Shown here: piece after piece, positions 1 through 9,899 of the stretch
How the letters are laid out: each line of letters begins with the position of its first letter
How positions within the stretch are numbered: position 1 is the stretch's first letter
Source of the DNA: Collimonas sp. OK242
GTDB lineage: Bacteria > Pseudomonadota > Gammaproteobacteria > Burkholderiales > Burkholderiaceae_D
DNA: 64,000 bases
Direction: 5' to 3'
Assembly: GCF_900107095.1 (NCBI RefSeq)
Contig: NZ_FNOR01000010.1
Coordinates: 1-64,000 of the forward strand
Program-made: the position numbers and the translations under genes
The notes under the pieces: model-generated
Told to the model about the DNA's origin: nothing
The model's database searches: none
What the model saw: only the letters and a program-made list of their open reading frames with translations

Positions 1-158
1 GGGATGCCGGTCAGGCGGTCGCCGTTCTTGTCAGCATGATTGACGGTGCTGATGGTGGCATCGATCAGGCCATATACGGTGACATTGGATTGTGCGGATG
101 CTGTATTGATACAGCCCATTGTCCCCAGAACAGCTAACGCTAATAGCGATTTTTTCAT
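1..158 (-). CDS. Gram-negative porin, N-terminal part only (cut by window edge)
   Basis: Only the first 52 codons lie in the window; the gene runs off the left edge. The ATG at 158 follows AGGAGAT (163-169). The protein opens with MKKSLLALAVLGTMG, a short basic signal peptide, with probable cleavage after NTASA, followed at once by SNVTVYGLIDATI. A YGxID block directly after the cleavage site is the hallmark of the first beta-strand of Burkholderia-type general porins (Porin_4, trimeric outer-membrane diffusion channels). Specificity cannot be judged from this fragment. A 20-bp dyad lies 34 bases upstream of the start. Confidence 0.85.
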   Translation of the reverse strand, partial: MKKSLLALAVLGTMGCINTASAQSNVTVYGLIDATISTVNHADKNGDRLTGI

Positions 159-191
159 TTTTATCTCCTGGCACTTATATGTTGAATTCAT

Positions 192-211
192 CGGTCAATC
201 TCGATTGACCG
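192..211. promoter_or_regulatory. 20-bp inverted repeat upstream of the porin
   Basis: Two perfect 9-bp arms, CGGTCAATC and GATTGACCG, are separated by TC. The element lies 34-53 bases upstream of the porin ATG, where an operator or a leader hairpin would sit. Nothing in the sequence tells which protein, if any, binds it. Confidence 0.5.
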
Positions 212-687
212 TCAAAAGATAATAATCCCAAGTTTGCGAACCGCCGTCGGCATATATGCATTTGTTGCTTTTTTGGTACAGTTGAAGAGTTTGAATTTTC
301 GTCCTGAAAATGAGGTGCGCACTTTGTTTGTTGTCGTAGGAATTCGCGACAACATAGGAAATGACTGTTGACGTATCCAAAATTCGCCTGAAGCCGCATG
401 AAATCACCATTGCTGTGAGTTTTTGCACTGCGTTTCGGCACATAAGCTTCGACATCGCGAAGGACGCACGCAGACGGAAAAATCCCTGCTGGCCCTGTCA
501 ACTTATAGAGGTGCACAATCGTTCCTGCCTTGACACGCATTTGCATTAATCGTCAGACCCAGGTCCAAAATTCTGTCGGCAGCCGGACCTTGCATATGCT
601 TGCCGTCTCCGGCAAGGAGCGGTACGGCATCACTCAGGTAGTTCTCGATACTTGATGGCGTATTGAAGATGCGATCACATTCACCCA
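212..687. other. Non-coding stretch between porin and lyase
   Basis: This is divergent intergenic DNA, more AT-rich than its flanks. Short open frames on both strands match no family I recognise and have no convincing ribosome-binding sites. It should hold the promoters of the porin and of the lyase gene. No other structure was seen. Confidence 0.5.
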
Positions 688-703
688 CACGGAGTTGGAA
701 AAA

Positions 704-1888
704 TTGACTTTCACATTCAAAAGCATCAGTAGTTTTATCGGCGTGGCGATAGTGATCACGCTTGGTACTGCTTCCGCAAGAGCAGATTCCTTTGCGCATC
801 CTGGCGCCTTGCATACCCAGGCTGATCTTGAGCGGATGAAAACCAAAGTTGCGCAAAGCGCACAGCCTTGGCTTGATGGATGGAATGTTCTTATCAAGAA
901 TCCTCATGCATCGCTAAACTGGACGCCGCATCCTGTTGATGTCGTTTACCGAGGCAAAGACGGTGCCGGTCATCCAGAGAATTACCGTGCGCTATTTAAC
1001 GATGCTGCGGCAGCCTATGCGCTTGCTTTGCGCTGGAAGATCAGCGGCGACGATGCCTATGCCGACAAGGCTGCTTCCATCCTGGACGCTTGGTCGGCAA
1101 CGCTGACCGGGATAAGCGGGAGCTCAGACAAATTCCTGGCGTCTGGAATATATGGTTATCAGCTGGCCAATGCGGCAGAAATCCTGCGCACATACAAGAA
1201 ATGGCCCGAGGATAATTTCAATCGTTTCAAAACGACGATGCTGAACGTTTTTTATTCGATGAACCATGATTTCCTGGTGAGGCATAACGGCGCAAAAATA
1301 GACCACTATTGGGCCAACTGGGATCTCGCCAACATGGACTCCATGATTGCCATCGGCATACTCACTGACCGCAGAGACATATATAACGAGGCGATCGAAT
1401 ACTTCAAGCATGGCGGAGGCAATGGCGCCATCAATCACCTGGTATGGAAAATATATCCGGATGGGCTAGGGCAGACGCAGGAGAGCGGGCGTGACCAGGG
1501 CCACAATACGCTGAACGTTTCCTTGCTGGGTGCGTTTTGCCAGATGGCGTGGAATCAGCACGACGACCTTTTCGGTTATGAAGACAGCCGCGTCCTGAAA
1601 GGTATTGAATACATTGCCAAATACAATCTAGGCGAGGACGTTCTTTACACACCGTATCGCAACAGCGACGTGACCCAGGAAGTCATTTCCAGTGCTGGTC
1701 GTGGTGATAGTCGTCCGGTCTGGGAATTGTTCTACAACCACTATGTGGTTCTCAAGGGGCAAGATGCGCCGTTTACAAAGGCGTTCGCGGAGAAAGTGCG
1801 CCCTGAAGGCGGCGGTGGCAATTACGGACCAAACAGCGGCGGCTTCGATCAGCTCGGTTACGGCACTCTGACTTATACGTTGAGATGA
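704..1888 (+). CDS. Secreted alginate-lyase-superfamily protein
   Basis: Predicted periplasmic or secreted polysaccharide lyase (Alginate_lyase-type, PL5-like) that would cleave uronic-acid polymers by beta-elimination. The roughly 394-residue protein has a hydrophobic N-terminus ending in TASARA (signal peptide), then a body with the family-like blocks NWDLANMDSMIAIG and GLGQTQESGRDQGHNT, whose Asn, Arg and His residues are the probable active-site positions. No ATG fits. I chose the TTG at 704 because CACGGAG (688-694) sits nine bases before it; another in-frame TTG at 695 abuts that site. No other polysaccharide genes adjoin it, so the substrate is unknown. Its position between a porin and decayed mobile DNA suggests an accessory gene. 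Confidence 0.75.
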   Translation: MTFTFKSISSFIGVAIVITLGTASARADSFAHPGALHTQADLERMKTKVAQSAQPWLDGWNVLIKNPHASLNWTPHPVDVVYRGKDGAGHPENYRALFNDAAAAYALALRWKISGDDAYADKAASILDAWSATLTGISGSSDKFLASGIYGYQLANAAEILRTYKKWPEDNFNRFKTTMLNVFYSMNHDFLVRHNGAKIDHYWANWDLANMDSMIAIGILTDRRDIYNEAIEYFKHGGGNGAINHLVWKIYPDGLGQTQESGRDQGHNTLNVSLLGAFCQMAWNQHDDLFGYEDSRVLKGIEYIAKYNLGEDVLYTPYRNSDVTQEVISSAGRGDSRPVWELFYNHYVVLKGQDAPFTKAFAEKVRPEGGGGNYGPNSGGFDQLGYGTLTYTLR

Positions 1889-2063
1889 GTCGGAATACGC
1901 TCCGCAAAAATTATAATATCCACGTAATCATTGGAATTTAAGCCGCAATTCTGATGATGCTTGCGGAGCGGAAATCGGCTGCAAAGCCACGTCACAAATA
2001 GAAAACTAGAGAATCTTGGGGAGCAGGTCAAACCATCTTCAGGTCAAATGCGAGTAACGCCGT

Positions 2064-2103
2064 CCACCAACATTTTTAAATCAAAAGCTTAAAAATATGG
2101 TGG
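2064..2103. other. AT-rich imperfect hairpin after the lyase gene
   Basis: CCACCA followed by an AT-rich arm pairs with a matching arm ending TGGTGG, with small bulges. It lies about 175 bases past the lyase stop, too far for a typical terminator. It could be a relic of a mobile-element end. The rest of 1889-2160 shows nothing else I can name. Confidence 0.3.
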
Positions 2104-2162
2104 TGTCATGAGCTACAACGATCACCGAACTGGAATAGATTGCTCCGGCATTGCGATACACT

Positions 2163-2309
2163 CCGGAATCAATCGTCATCAATGACGCCGACTATGAGAA
2201 GTTCTCAGAGGATCATAAATATTCGAGTGCAAAGCTTCTCACATATTTCATCGAACGCCCTCTTATTTTCATCGGATATCGCTCAGTTGTATATCGTGAG
2301 GTACCGTGA
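2163..2309 (+). pseudogene. Fragment of a SIR2-like (SIR2_2 type) protein
   Basis: One frame reads PESIVINDADYEKFSEDHKY and goes on SSAKLLTYFIERPLIFIGYR before diverging and stopping. This matches the core of SIR2-like proteins of defence systems, where a PES(I/L)V, DYxxF, AAKLLTxFxExPxxFxGYS string follows the NAD-binding fold. Only about 40 recognisable residues remain. Upstream (about 2130-2162) similarity seems to continue in another frame, which implies a frameshift. There is no start codon or ribosome-binding site. SIR2 domains in anti-phage proteins deplete NAD+; this copy cannot work. It lies just outside tRNA-Ser, a common island insertion point. Confidence 0.55.
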
Positions 2310-2370
2310 TTCCGTTGACCTACCACCGTCCACACGATGCCAATACCGTTCAATCCGAGCCAAACATAGA

Positions 2371-2391
2371 TGGCATACCGAATGGCATACC
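2371..2391. repeat. Tandem TGGCATACC repeat near tRNA-Ser
   Basis: TGGCATACC occurs at 2371-2379 and 2383-2391, a period of 12 bases, on the 3' side of tRNA-Ser. Short direct repeats near a tRNA 3' end are often integrase arm-type sites, so this may be a remnant attachment region. That reading is an inference. Confidence 0.35.
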
Positions 2392-2402
2392 AGAACATCC
2401 AG

Positions 2403-2434
2403 AAAAACAAAAACCCCTTAAACATCAAGGGGTT
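2403..2434 (-). terminator. Rho-independent terminator of tRNA-Ser
   Basis: The arms at 2412-2419 and 2427-2434 (AACCCCTT/AAGGGGTT) form a hairpin with a 7-base loop. Read on the minus strand it is followed by a T-rich tract (complement of 2403-2413). It lies 13 bases beyond the tRNA 3' end. Confidence 0.8.
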
Positions 2435-2443
2435 AGTGAATAT

Positions 2444-2536
<93 letters not shown>

Positions 2537-2683
2537 GGTTTCGGTCGACTTGCTGTGTTTAATGCAGCAAAGCGCAAGATTATAGCAGACTCTTTTTGAC
2601 TATGGAATGTCTTTTTATTTTTACCATTCCAGAGTAAACACCTGCCCTTCCCTCCCGCCAAATATTCCCGTCAAATCAAATAC

Positions 2684-4057
<1,374 letters not shown>

Positions 4058-4120
4058 TCAGCGACGGCAATTATCACAAAAGAAACAATGTGGGAATTGA
4101 TGCGGCATTCACCGGCGATT

Positions 4121-5749
4121 TTACTTGCCCAGATCGACTTTGCTGAAGTCATGCAAGGCGAACGCCGACATCTTGAAACCGATCACCTGCTTACGTATCG
4201 GCGTGTGCGTCAGCGAGTGCGCAAGCGGTATCCATGGCGCTTCTTCATGCACTATCAGCTGCGCCTGTTCGTACAGCTTGCCGCGCTCGGCCTGGTTCCT
4301 GCTGAGCTTGGCTTTCTGGACCAGGGCCTCGAAACCTGTATTGCACCAGCGCGCCGTATTGCCGCCGCTGCGCACGGCTTCGCAGCCCAGCAAAGTTGCA
4401 AAGAAATTATCGGGATCGCCGTTGTCGCCTGACCAGCCGAACATCATCGCTTGCTGCACCCCTTGCTTGCTGCGTTTCAGGTACTCGGTCCATTCGTAGG
4501 TGGCGAGAGTGGCCTTGACGCCGATCTTTGCCCAGTCGGCCTGGATCAGTTCGGCCATGCGCTTGCCGTCCGGATTGTAGGGGCGCGTCACCGGCAGGTA
4601 CCAGAGTTCGACTGCTACGCCGTTGGGATAGCCGGCCTTGGCCAGCAAGGCCTTGGCCTTGACCGGATCATAGCCATAGTCCTGGATCTTGTCGTTGTAG
4701 CCCCAGAGCGTAGGCGGAATCGGATTCCTGGCGATCTGGCCGGCGCCTTGATACACCGTCCTGAGTATCGTCTGCTTGTCGGTGGCCAGGTTCAGGGCCT
4801 GGCGCAGCAGTTTGTTGTCGAATGGCTTTTTCTCTACATTGAAGGAGATATAACCGACGTTCAAACCTTCCTTGGTCAACAGGGTGATCGCCGGATCGGC
4901 TTTCATCAATTCGATATCGGCCGGCTTGGGAAACGCCATCACCTGGCATTCGTTGGCCTTGAGCTTGGCGTACCGCACCGAGGCGTCCGGCGTGATGGCA
5001 AAGATCAGGTTGTCCAGTTTCGGCCGGCCATCCCAATAGGCATCGAAAGCCTTGTAGCGGATCACCGCGTCTTTTTGGTAGGACACCAACTGGAACGGAC
5101 CGGTGCCGACAGGTTCGCGGTCGATCACATCGGGCGTGCCTGCCGCTTTCATCTTGTCGGCATATTCGACGGAAAGGATAGAGGCGAAGTCCATGCCCAG
5201 GTTGGCGATGAACGGTGCTTCCGGATGCTTCAGCTTGAAGAGCACGGTGTAGGCATCGACTTTGCTGATCTTGTCGACGATCTTGTCCATGCCCATGTCG
5301 AGGAAGTAACTGAAGCTGGCGCCGGTAGCCAGCTGATGGAACGGATGGCTGGCGTCCGCCATGCGATTGAATGAAAACAGCACGTCGTCGGCATTGAAAT
5401 CGCGGCTTGGCTTGAACCTTGCGCTGCTGTGGAACTTGACGCCTTTGCGCAGCTTGAAGGTATAGCTCAGGCCGTCGTCGGACACCGTCCACGACTCCGC
5501 CAGGGCCGGGATGATCTTGGTGGTGCCCAATTCGAAGGCGACCAGGCGGTTGTACAAAGGCACCGAGGAAGCATCGAAGGTAGTGCCGGTGGTAAACAGC
5601 TGCGGGTTGAAACCCTCCGGACTGCCTTCCGAGCAAAACACCAGGGTCTTGGCCGCAAATGCCATACTGGCGGCGCCGCACAGCAGCGCGGCCATGCCGA
5701 TTGCGGCGGCCAGTTTCAGTTTCGAGCCCTGCTGCTTTCCCTTTACCAT
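4121..5749 (-). CDS. dppA: Dipeptide ABC transporter binding protein, second copy (DppA-like)
   Basis: Periplasmic peptide-binding protein (SBP_bac_5), 542 residues, with a signal peptide ending ASMAFA before AKTLVFCSEGSPEGFNPQ, the start of mature DppA-type proteins. It is the last gene of the dpp operon. Its ribosome-binding site (AGGAA) lies just past the dppF stop, 11 bases from its start at 5749. By eye it is very similar over its whole length to the first-gene protein at 9900-11504, with differences scattered in and around the ligand pocket, for example VRSGGN against VKGGGN. It is probably a duplicate that widens or shifts peptide specificity. The last residues are KVDLGK, against KVDLAK in the other copy. 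Confidence 0.92.
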   Translation of the reverse strand: MVKGKQQGSKLKLAAAIGMAALLCGAASMAFAAKTLVFCSEGSPEGFNPQLFTTGTTFDASSVPLYNRLVAFELGTTKIIPALAESWTVSDDGLSYTFKLRKGVKFHSSARFKPSRDFNADDVLFSFNRMADASHPFHQLATGASFSYFLDMGMDKIVDKISKVDAYTVLFKLKHPEAPFIANLGMDFASILSVEYADKMKAAGTPDVIDREPVGTGPFQLVSYQKDAVIRYKAFDAYWDGRPKLDNLIFAITPDASVRYAKLKANECQVMAFPKPADIELMKADPAITLLTKEGLNVGYISFNVEKKPFDNKLLRQALNLATDKQTILRTVYQGAGQIARNPIPPTLWGYNDKIQDYGYDPVKAKALLAKAGYPNGVAVELWYLPVTRPYNPDGKRMAELIQADWAKIGVKATLATYEWTEYLKRSKQGVQQAMMFGWSGDNGDPDNFFATLLGCEAVRSGGNTARWCNTGFEALVQKAKLSRNQAERGKLYEQAQLIVHEEAPWIPLAHSLTHTPIRKQVIGFKMSAFALHDFSKVDLGK

Positions 5750-5760
5750 GCCATTTCCTG

Positions 5761-6765
5761 TCACTGAATTTCTTCCACCCGGTGGCAAGCTACCAGGCTA
5801 CCGTCAAATTCGCGCAAGGCCGGCACTTCCTGCCGGCAGCGCTCGATTGCATAAGGGCAGCGATTATTAAAACTGCAGCCCGGCGGCGGCGCCAGCGGCG
5901 ACGGCAGCTCTCCCGGCAACATCATCTTTTGCTGGCGCTGGGCCGGATCGATGCGCGGGGTGCTGGCCAGCAGCGCCTTGGTATAGGGATGCAGCGGCCG
6001 GCTGAATACTTGCTGCTTGCTGCCGTGCTCCACCGTTTTACCGAGATACATCACCAGCACGTCGTCGGCGATATGCTCGACTACCGACAGGTTATGCGAA
6101 ATAAACAGATAGGCGACACCGCTGGCTTGCTGCAAATCCATCAGCAGATTCAGCACCTGGGCCTGGATCGATACGTCAAGAGCGGAAACCGGCTCATCGG
6201 CGACGATCACCTTGGGGTCCAGCATCAGGGCGCGCGCTATCGCCACGCGTTGGCGCTGGCCGCCGGAGAACATGTGCGGGTAACGGCTGTAATGTTCCGG
6301 CCGCAAGCCGACCTTGGCCATCATCGCTTGCGCCTTGTCGGCGCGTTCCTTGCTGCCGAGCTGGGTATTGACGATCAGCGGCTCTTCCAGCATCTGCCCG
6401 ACTTTCTTGCGCGGATTCAAGCTGGCGTAGGGGTTTTGAAACACCATCTGCACCAGCGGCCGCACCCGTTTCAGGGTAGCGTGATCGGCGTCGGCAATAT
6501 TGGCGCCGTCCATCCACAACTCGCCGCCGGTAGGCGGTTCGATCATCGTGATCTGGCGCGCCAGGGTGGATTTGCCGCAGCCGGACTCGCCCACCACTGC
6601 CAGCGTTTTACCTGGCTGCAAGACGAACGAGATGCCGTCCAGTGCGCGTGCAGTGGCCTTTGGCTTAAACAGGCCTTGCGATACGCTGTAATGCTTGACC
6701 AGGTTTTTTGCTTCGAGCAAAACGACCGGCTTGGCGATTTCGCTCATGTTCGAATTCATCATCAT
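5761..6765 (-). CDS. dppF: Dipeptide ABC transporter ATPase DppF
   Basis: Cytoplasmic ATPase of 334 residues powering peptide import, paired with DppD. It shows Walker [10 protein letters not shown], signature [15 protein letters not shown], Walker [13 protein letters not shown], and the C-terminal oligopeptide-transporter region with [10 protein letters not shown] and a Cys pattern typical of DppF/OppF. The start at 6765 overlaps the dppD stop by four bases (ATGA), which points to translational coupling; a later ATG (MSEIAK) is possible. The downstream dppA copy begins 11 bases after the stop. Confidence 0.95.
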   Translation of the reverse strand: MMMNSNMSEIAKPVVLLEAKNLVKHYSVSQGLFKPKATARALDGISFVLQPGKTLAVVGESGCGKSTLARQITMIEPPTGGELWMDGANIADADHATLKRVRPLVQMVFQNPYASLNPRKKVGQMLEEPLIVNTQLGSKERADKAQAMMAKVGLRPEHYSRYPHMFSGGQRQRVAIARALMLDPKVIVADEPVSALDVSIQAQVLNLLMDLQQASGVAYLFISHNLSVVEHIADDVLVMYLGKTVEHGSKQQVFSRPLHPYTKALLASTPRIDPAQRQQKMMLPGELPSPLAPPPGCSFNNRCPYAIERCRQEVPALREFDGSLVACHRVEEIQ

Positions 6766-7811
6766 ACGATCCCGCTGCGTAATATTGCTTCCTGCATAGG
6801 TTCAGGTGTTTTTCTGGATATCTCCGACCAGCCCTTAGTCGGCCGACCGTCCCGGTCTAGCGGGAAATGGCAGCGCACCTGTTCTTGCGCCTCTCCCAGC
6901 AACTCCGGCCGCACCTGCCCGCAACGGTCTTGCGCATACGCACAGCGCGGGCTGAGCAAGCAGCCAGTGGGGCGATCGTACTGGCCCGGCACCACGCCAG
7001 GGATGGTTTGCAAACGTGCACGGCCGATATTGTGCTCCGGCAGCGCCGCCAACAGCGCCTGGGTGTAGGGATGTTTGGGAGCGTTGAAAATATCCGGCAC
7101 GCGGCCGGTCTCCACCACCTGCCCTGCGTACATCACCACCACCCGCTGCGCGGTCTGGGCGACGACGCTCAGATCGTGGGTAATCAGCATCAAGGCCATG
7201 CCGCGGTCGCGCTGCAGTTGCAGCAGCAACTCCAGCATTTGCGCCTGCACCGTGACGTCCAGCGCCGTGGTCGGCTCGTCCGCAATCAGCAAACGCGGAT
7301 TGCAGGCGATCGCGATGGCGACCATGACGCGCTGGCTCATGCCGCCGGAAAGCTGATGCGGATAAGCATCCAGGCGCCGTTCCGGATCCGGAATGTCGAC
7401 CTGCTTGAGCAGCGCCAGCGCTTTGGCGCGTAATTCTTTCTTGGAGCCGCCCTGATGCACGCGCAGGGTTTCAATCAATTGATAGGCGACCGTAAAAGAC
7501 GGATTGAGGCTGGTCATCGGATCCTGGAAGATCATGGCGATGTCTTTGCCAAGCATGCTGCGCCGTTCTTTTTCAGGCATTTTCAGCAGGTCGCGGCCGT
7601 CAAACGCCATGCGTTCGCCTTTGACGCGGCCCGGGTAATCGATCAGTCCCATCAACGCCAGCGAAGTGACGCTCTTGCCGGAGCCGGATTCGCCGACGAT
7701 GCCGACCACTTCGCCAGCTTCGATACTCAGGTCCAGGCCATCGACTGCGGTAAAGGGCGATGCTGCCGAGCCGAACTCGACCCGCAGCTGCTTAATTTCT
7801 AGGAGTGCCAT
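6762..7811 (-). CDS. dppD: Dipeptide ABC transporter ATPase DppD
   Basis: ATPase of 349 residues, partner of DppF. It has Walker [10 protein letters not shown], signature [16 protein letters not shown], Walker [13 protein letters not shown], and the C-terminal oligo_HPY region with [14 protein letters not shown]. The ATG at 7811 follows AGGAG by a few bases. It starts 13 bases after the dppC stop and overlaps dppF by four bases, so the whole set should be one transcript. The C-terminal tail is about 20 residues longer than the core family domain. Confidence 0.95.
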   Translation of the reverse strand: MALLEIKQLRVEFGSAASPFTAVDGLDLSIEAGEVVGIVGESGSGKSVTSLALMGLIDYPGRVKGERMAFDGRDLLKMPEKERRSMLGKDIAMIFQDPMTSLNPSFTVAYQLIETLRVHQGGSKKELRAKALALLKQVDIPDPERRLDAYPHQLSGGMSQRVMVAIAIACNPRLLIADEPTTALDVTVQAQMLELLLQLQRDRGMALMLITHDLSVVAQTAQRVVVMYAGQVVETGRVPDIFNAPKHPYTQALLAALPEHNIGRARLQTIPGVVPGQYDRPTGCLLSPRCAYAQDRCGQVRPELLGEAQEQVRCHFPLDRDGRPTKGWSEISRKTPEPMQEAILRSGIV

Positions 7812-7824
7812 GTTGAATCTCGCC

Positions 7825-8757
7825 TTATCGTTTCAGTTTGGGGTCGAGCGCATCGCGCAAGCCGTCGCCCATCAGGTTGAACGCCAGGACCGAGATCAGA
7901 ATCGCCAGGCCGGGGAACGCCACCACCCACCAGGCGCTCTGGATGAATTCCATGGCGCTGGCCAGCATCGAGCCCCACTCTGGTGTAGGCGGTTGCGCGC
8001 CCATGCCGAGAAAGCCAAGTGCCGCAGCATCCAGGATGGCGGAAGAGAAACCGAGCGTGGCTTGTACGATCAAGGGCGCCAGGCAGTTTGGCAGCACGCA
8101 ATTGAACATGATGCGCAAGGTGCCGGCGCCGGCGATGCGCGAGGCGCTGACGTAATCGCGCGACATCTCGCCGATGACCGCGGCGCGCGTCTGCCGCGCA
8201 TAGTGCGGCAGCATCACGACGGCAATCGCGTACATCGCATTCATCAGGCCAGGCCCCAGGATGGCAACCACGGCGATGGCCAGCAACAAGCTCGGCAATG
8301 CCAGCATGATGTCCATCAAACGCATGATGGCGATTTCAACCATGCCACGGAAATAGCCGGCCAGCAGGCCGAGCAACACGCCGGTGGTTAGCGATAGCGA
8401 GATGGAAACCAGGCCGATCAGCAGCGACAGGCGAACCCCATGGATCAGGCGTGACAGCATATCGCGCCCGACCGGATCCGTGCCGAGCAGGAACTGGCTG
8501 CTGCCGCCTGCCTGCCATACCGGCGGCACCAGGGTCGATTGGCGGAACTGTTCGATCGGCGAATGCGGTGCGATGACGTCGGCAAACAAGGCTGCCAACA
8601 CCATCGCGATGATGACGGCGAGGCCGATGACGGCGCCGCGGTTCTGGCTGAAATAGCCCCAGAATTCGCGCAGCGGATGCGGCGGCGCGTTGACGGCCGC
8701 CTTCGGCGAAGAGTTAGTTTGCGGCGCACTAACGGGCGGTACATTGACGTTGTTCAT
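7825..8757 (-). CDS. dppC: Dipeptide ABC transporter permease DppC
   Basis: Inner-membrane permease of 310 residues with about six membrane segments. It begins with a Pro/Ala-rich cytoplasmic stretch followed by [20 protein letters not shown], the usual OppC N-terminal domain. The EAA-type loop reads [20 protein letters not shown], contacting the ATPases. The family ending [31 protein letters not shown] is recognisable in outline. I start at the ATG at 8757, which overlaps the dppB stop by four bases (ATGA). The frame extends far upstream into dppB, but that part is a reading shadow. Confidence 0.95.
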   Translation of the reverse strand: MNNVNVPPVSAPQTNSSPKAAVNAPPHPLREFWGYFSQNRGAVIGLAVIIAMVLAALFADVIAPHSPIEQFRQSTLVPPVWQAGGSSQFLLGTDPVGRDMLSRLIHGVRLSLLIGLVSISLSLTTGVLLGLLAGYFRGMVEIAIMRLMDIMLALPSLLLAIAVVAILGPGLMNAMYAIAVVMLPHYARQTRAAVIGEMSRDYVSASRIAGAGTLRIMFNCVLPNCLAPLIVQATLGFSSAILDAAALGFLGMGAQPPTPEWGSMLASAMEFIQSAWWVVAFPGLAILISVLAFNLMGDGLRDALDPKLKR

Positions 8758-9764
8758 GAGCGATGGCGAATACGTGGATTGATCACGCCGTACAGCAAGT
8801 CGACGGCCAGATTGACGAGAATGATGATGGTCGCCGACATCAGGATACCGCCCTGCACCACCGGATAGTCGCGCCGCTGAATCGCCGCCACCAGCCATTT
8901 GCCGATGCCGGGCCAGGAAAAGATGGTTTCGGTCAGGATCGCGCCGGCCAGCAAGGTGCCGACTTGCAGGCCGACCACCGTAACTACGGGAATCAAGGCA
9001 TTGCGCAGAGCGTGCACACCCACCACCCGCCACGGCGAGAGGCCTTTGGCGCGTGCGGTGCGTACATAATCTTCACGCAAGACTTCCAGCATGGCGGAGC
9101 GCGTCATGCGCGCAATCACCGCCAGCGGAATGGTGCCGAGCGCGATAGTAGGAAGAATCAGGTGCGACAGCGCAGATTTAAAAGCGCCGCTATCGTCCGA
9201 CAACAAGCTGTCGATCAGCATGAAGCCGGTAACCGGCGGCACGTCAAACAGGATCTCGATGCGGCCCGAGACCGGGGTCCAGCCCAAGGTCACGGAAAAC
9301 AGCAGGATCAGCAACAGCGCCCACCAGAAGACCGGCATTGAATAACCGGTCAGGGATGCGCCCATCACCGAATAATCGAATACGGTATTGCGCTTCAAGG
9401 CGGCCAGTATGCCGGCCGGCATACCGATGGCCAGGGCAAACAGTATCGCGCAAAAAGACAGCTCCAGCGTCGCCGGGAACAATGTCTTGAATTCACTCAG
9501 CACGGAGGTATGCGTCATGATCGACATACCCAGGTCGCCCTTGAACACGTTACCGAGATAGTTAAAGTACTGCATGTAAATCGGCTGATCGAGACCAAGC
9601 TCGTGCGCCATTTGCGCGTAACGGGCCGGGTCCATGCCGCGCTCGCCGGTCATGGCTTCGACGGCGTTGCCGGGGATAAGGTGTATCAATAAAAACACCA
9701 GCAGCGTGATGCCGAGAAAGGTCGGAATGACCAAACCGACACGGCGCAGGAGAAATCCAAACAT
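8754..9764 (-). CDS. dppB: Dipeptide ABC transporter permease DppB
   Basis: Inner-membrane permease of 336 residues. MFGFLLRRVGLVIPTFLGIT is the usual DppB start, at the ATG at 9764 preceded by AGGTAA. The EAA loop reads LREDYVRTARAKGLSPWRVV, and the C-terminus has the membrane helix ILVNLAVDLLYGVINPRIR. An 11-codon upstream extension exists but lacks a ribosome-binding site. It is separated from the upstream binding-protein gene by 135 bases that contain a strong hairpin, a usual way to make more binding protein than permease. Confidence 0.95.
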   Translation of the reverse strand: MFGFLLRRVGLVIPTFLGITLLVFLLIHLIPGNAVEAMTGERGMDPARYAQMAHELGLDQPIYMQYFNYLGNVFKGDLGMSIMTHTSVLSEFKTLFPATLELSFCAILFALAIGMPAGILAALKRNTVFDYSVMGASLTGYSMPVFWWALLLILLFSVTLGWTPVSGRIEILFDVPPVTGFMLIDSLLSDDSGAFKSALSHLILPTIALGTIPLAVIARMTRSAMLEVLREDYVRTARAKGLSPWRVVGVHALRNALIPVVTVVGLQVGTLLAGAILTETIFSWPGIGKWLVAAIQRRDYPVVQGGILMSATIIILVNLAVDLLYGVINPRIRHRS

Positions 9765-9839
9765 TGGCGTTACCTGTTCGATGAAAAATGACAGCAATCG
9801 CGTTGTTGCCGATTGTTGTCGTTTGCTAACGTTAAATTT

Positions 9840-9871
9840 AAGCCGCTCCTACGCCATGGTGGGAGCGGCTT
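9840..9871 (-). promoter_or_regulatory. Intercistronic hairpin between dppA and dppB
   Basis: Perfect 10-bp arms AAGCCGCTCC and GGAGCGGCTT enclose a 12-base loop. No clear T-run follows on the minus strand (only TTAAATTT), so it is more likely an mRNA-stabilising or attenuating stem-loop than a full terminator. It would leave dppA mRNA in excess over the permease genes. Confidence 0.6.
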
Positions 9872-9899
9872 CATATCGGAACAAAAACCAGGCCGTGGC

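Noticed and set aside
503-907. Minus-strand open frame overlapping the lyase start
   Set aside because: The part outside the lyase gene reads like a protein but matches no family, has no start context, and overlaps the lyase signal-peptide region.
5659-7068. A 469-codon plus-strand open frame opposite dppF/dppD
   Set aside because: It covers two genes with intact Walker motifs, has no family similarity I can see and no ribosome-binding site.
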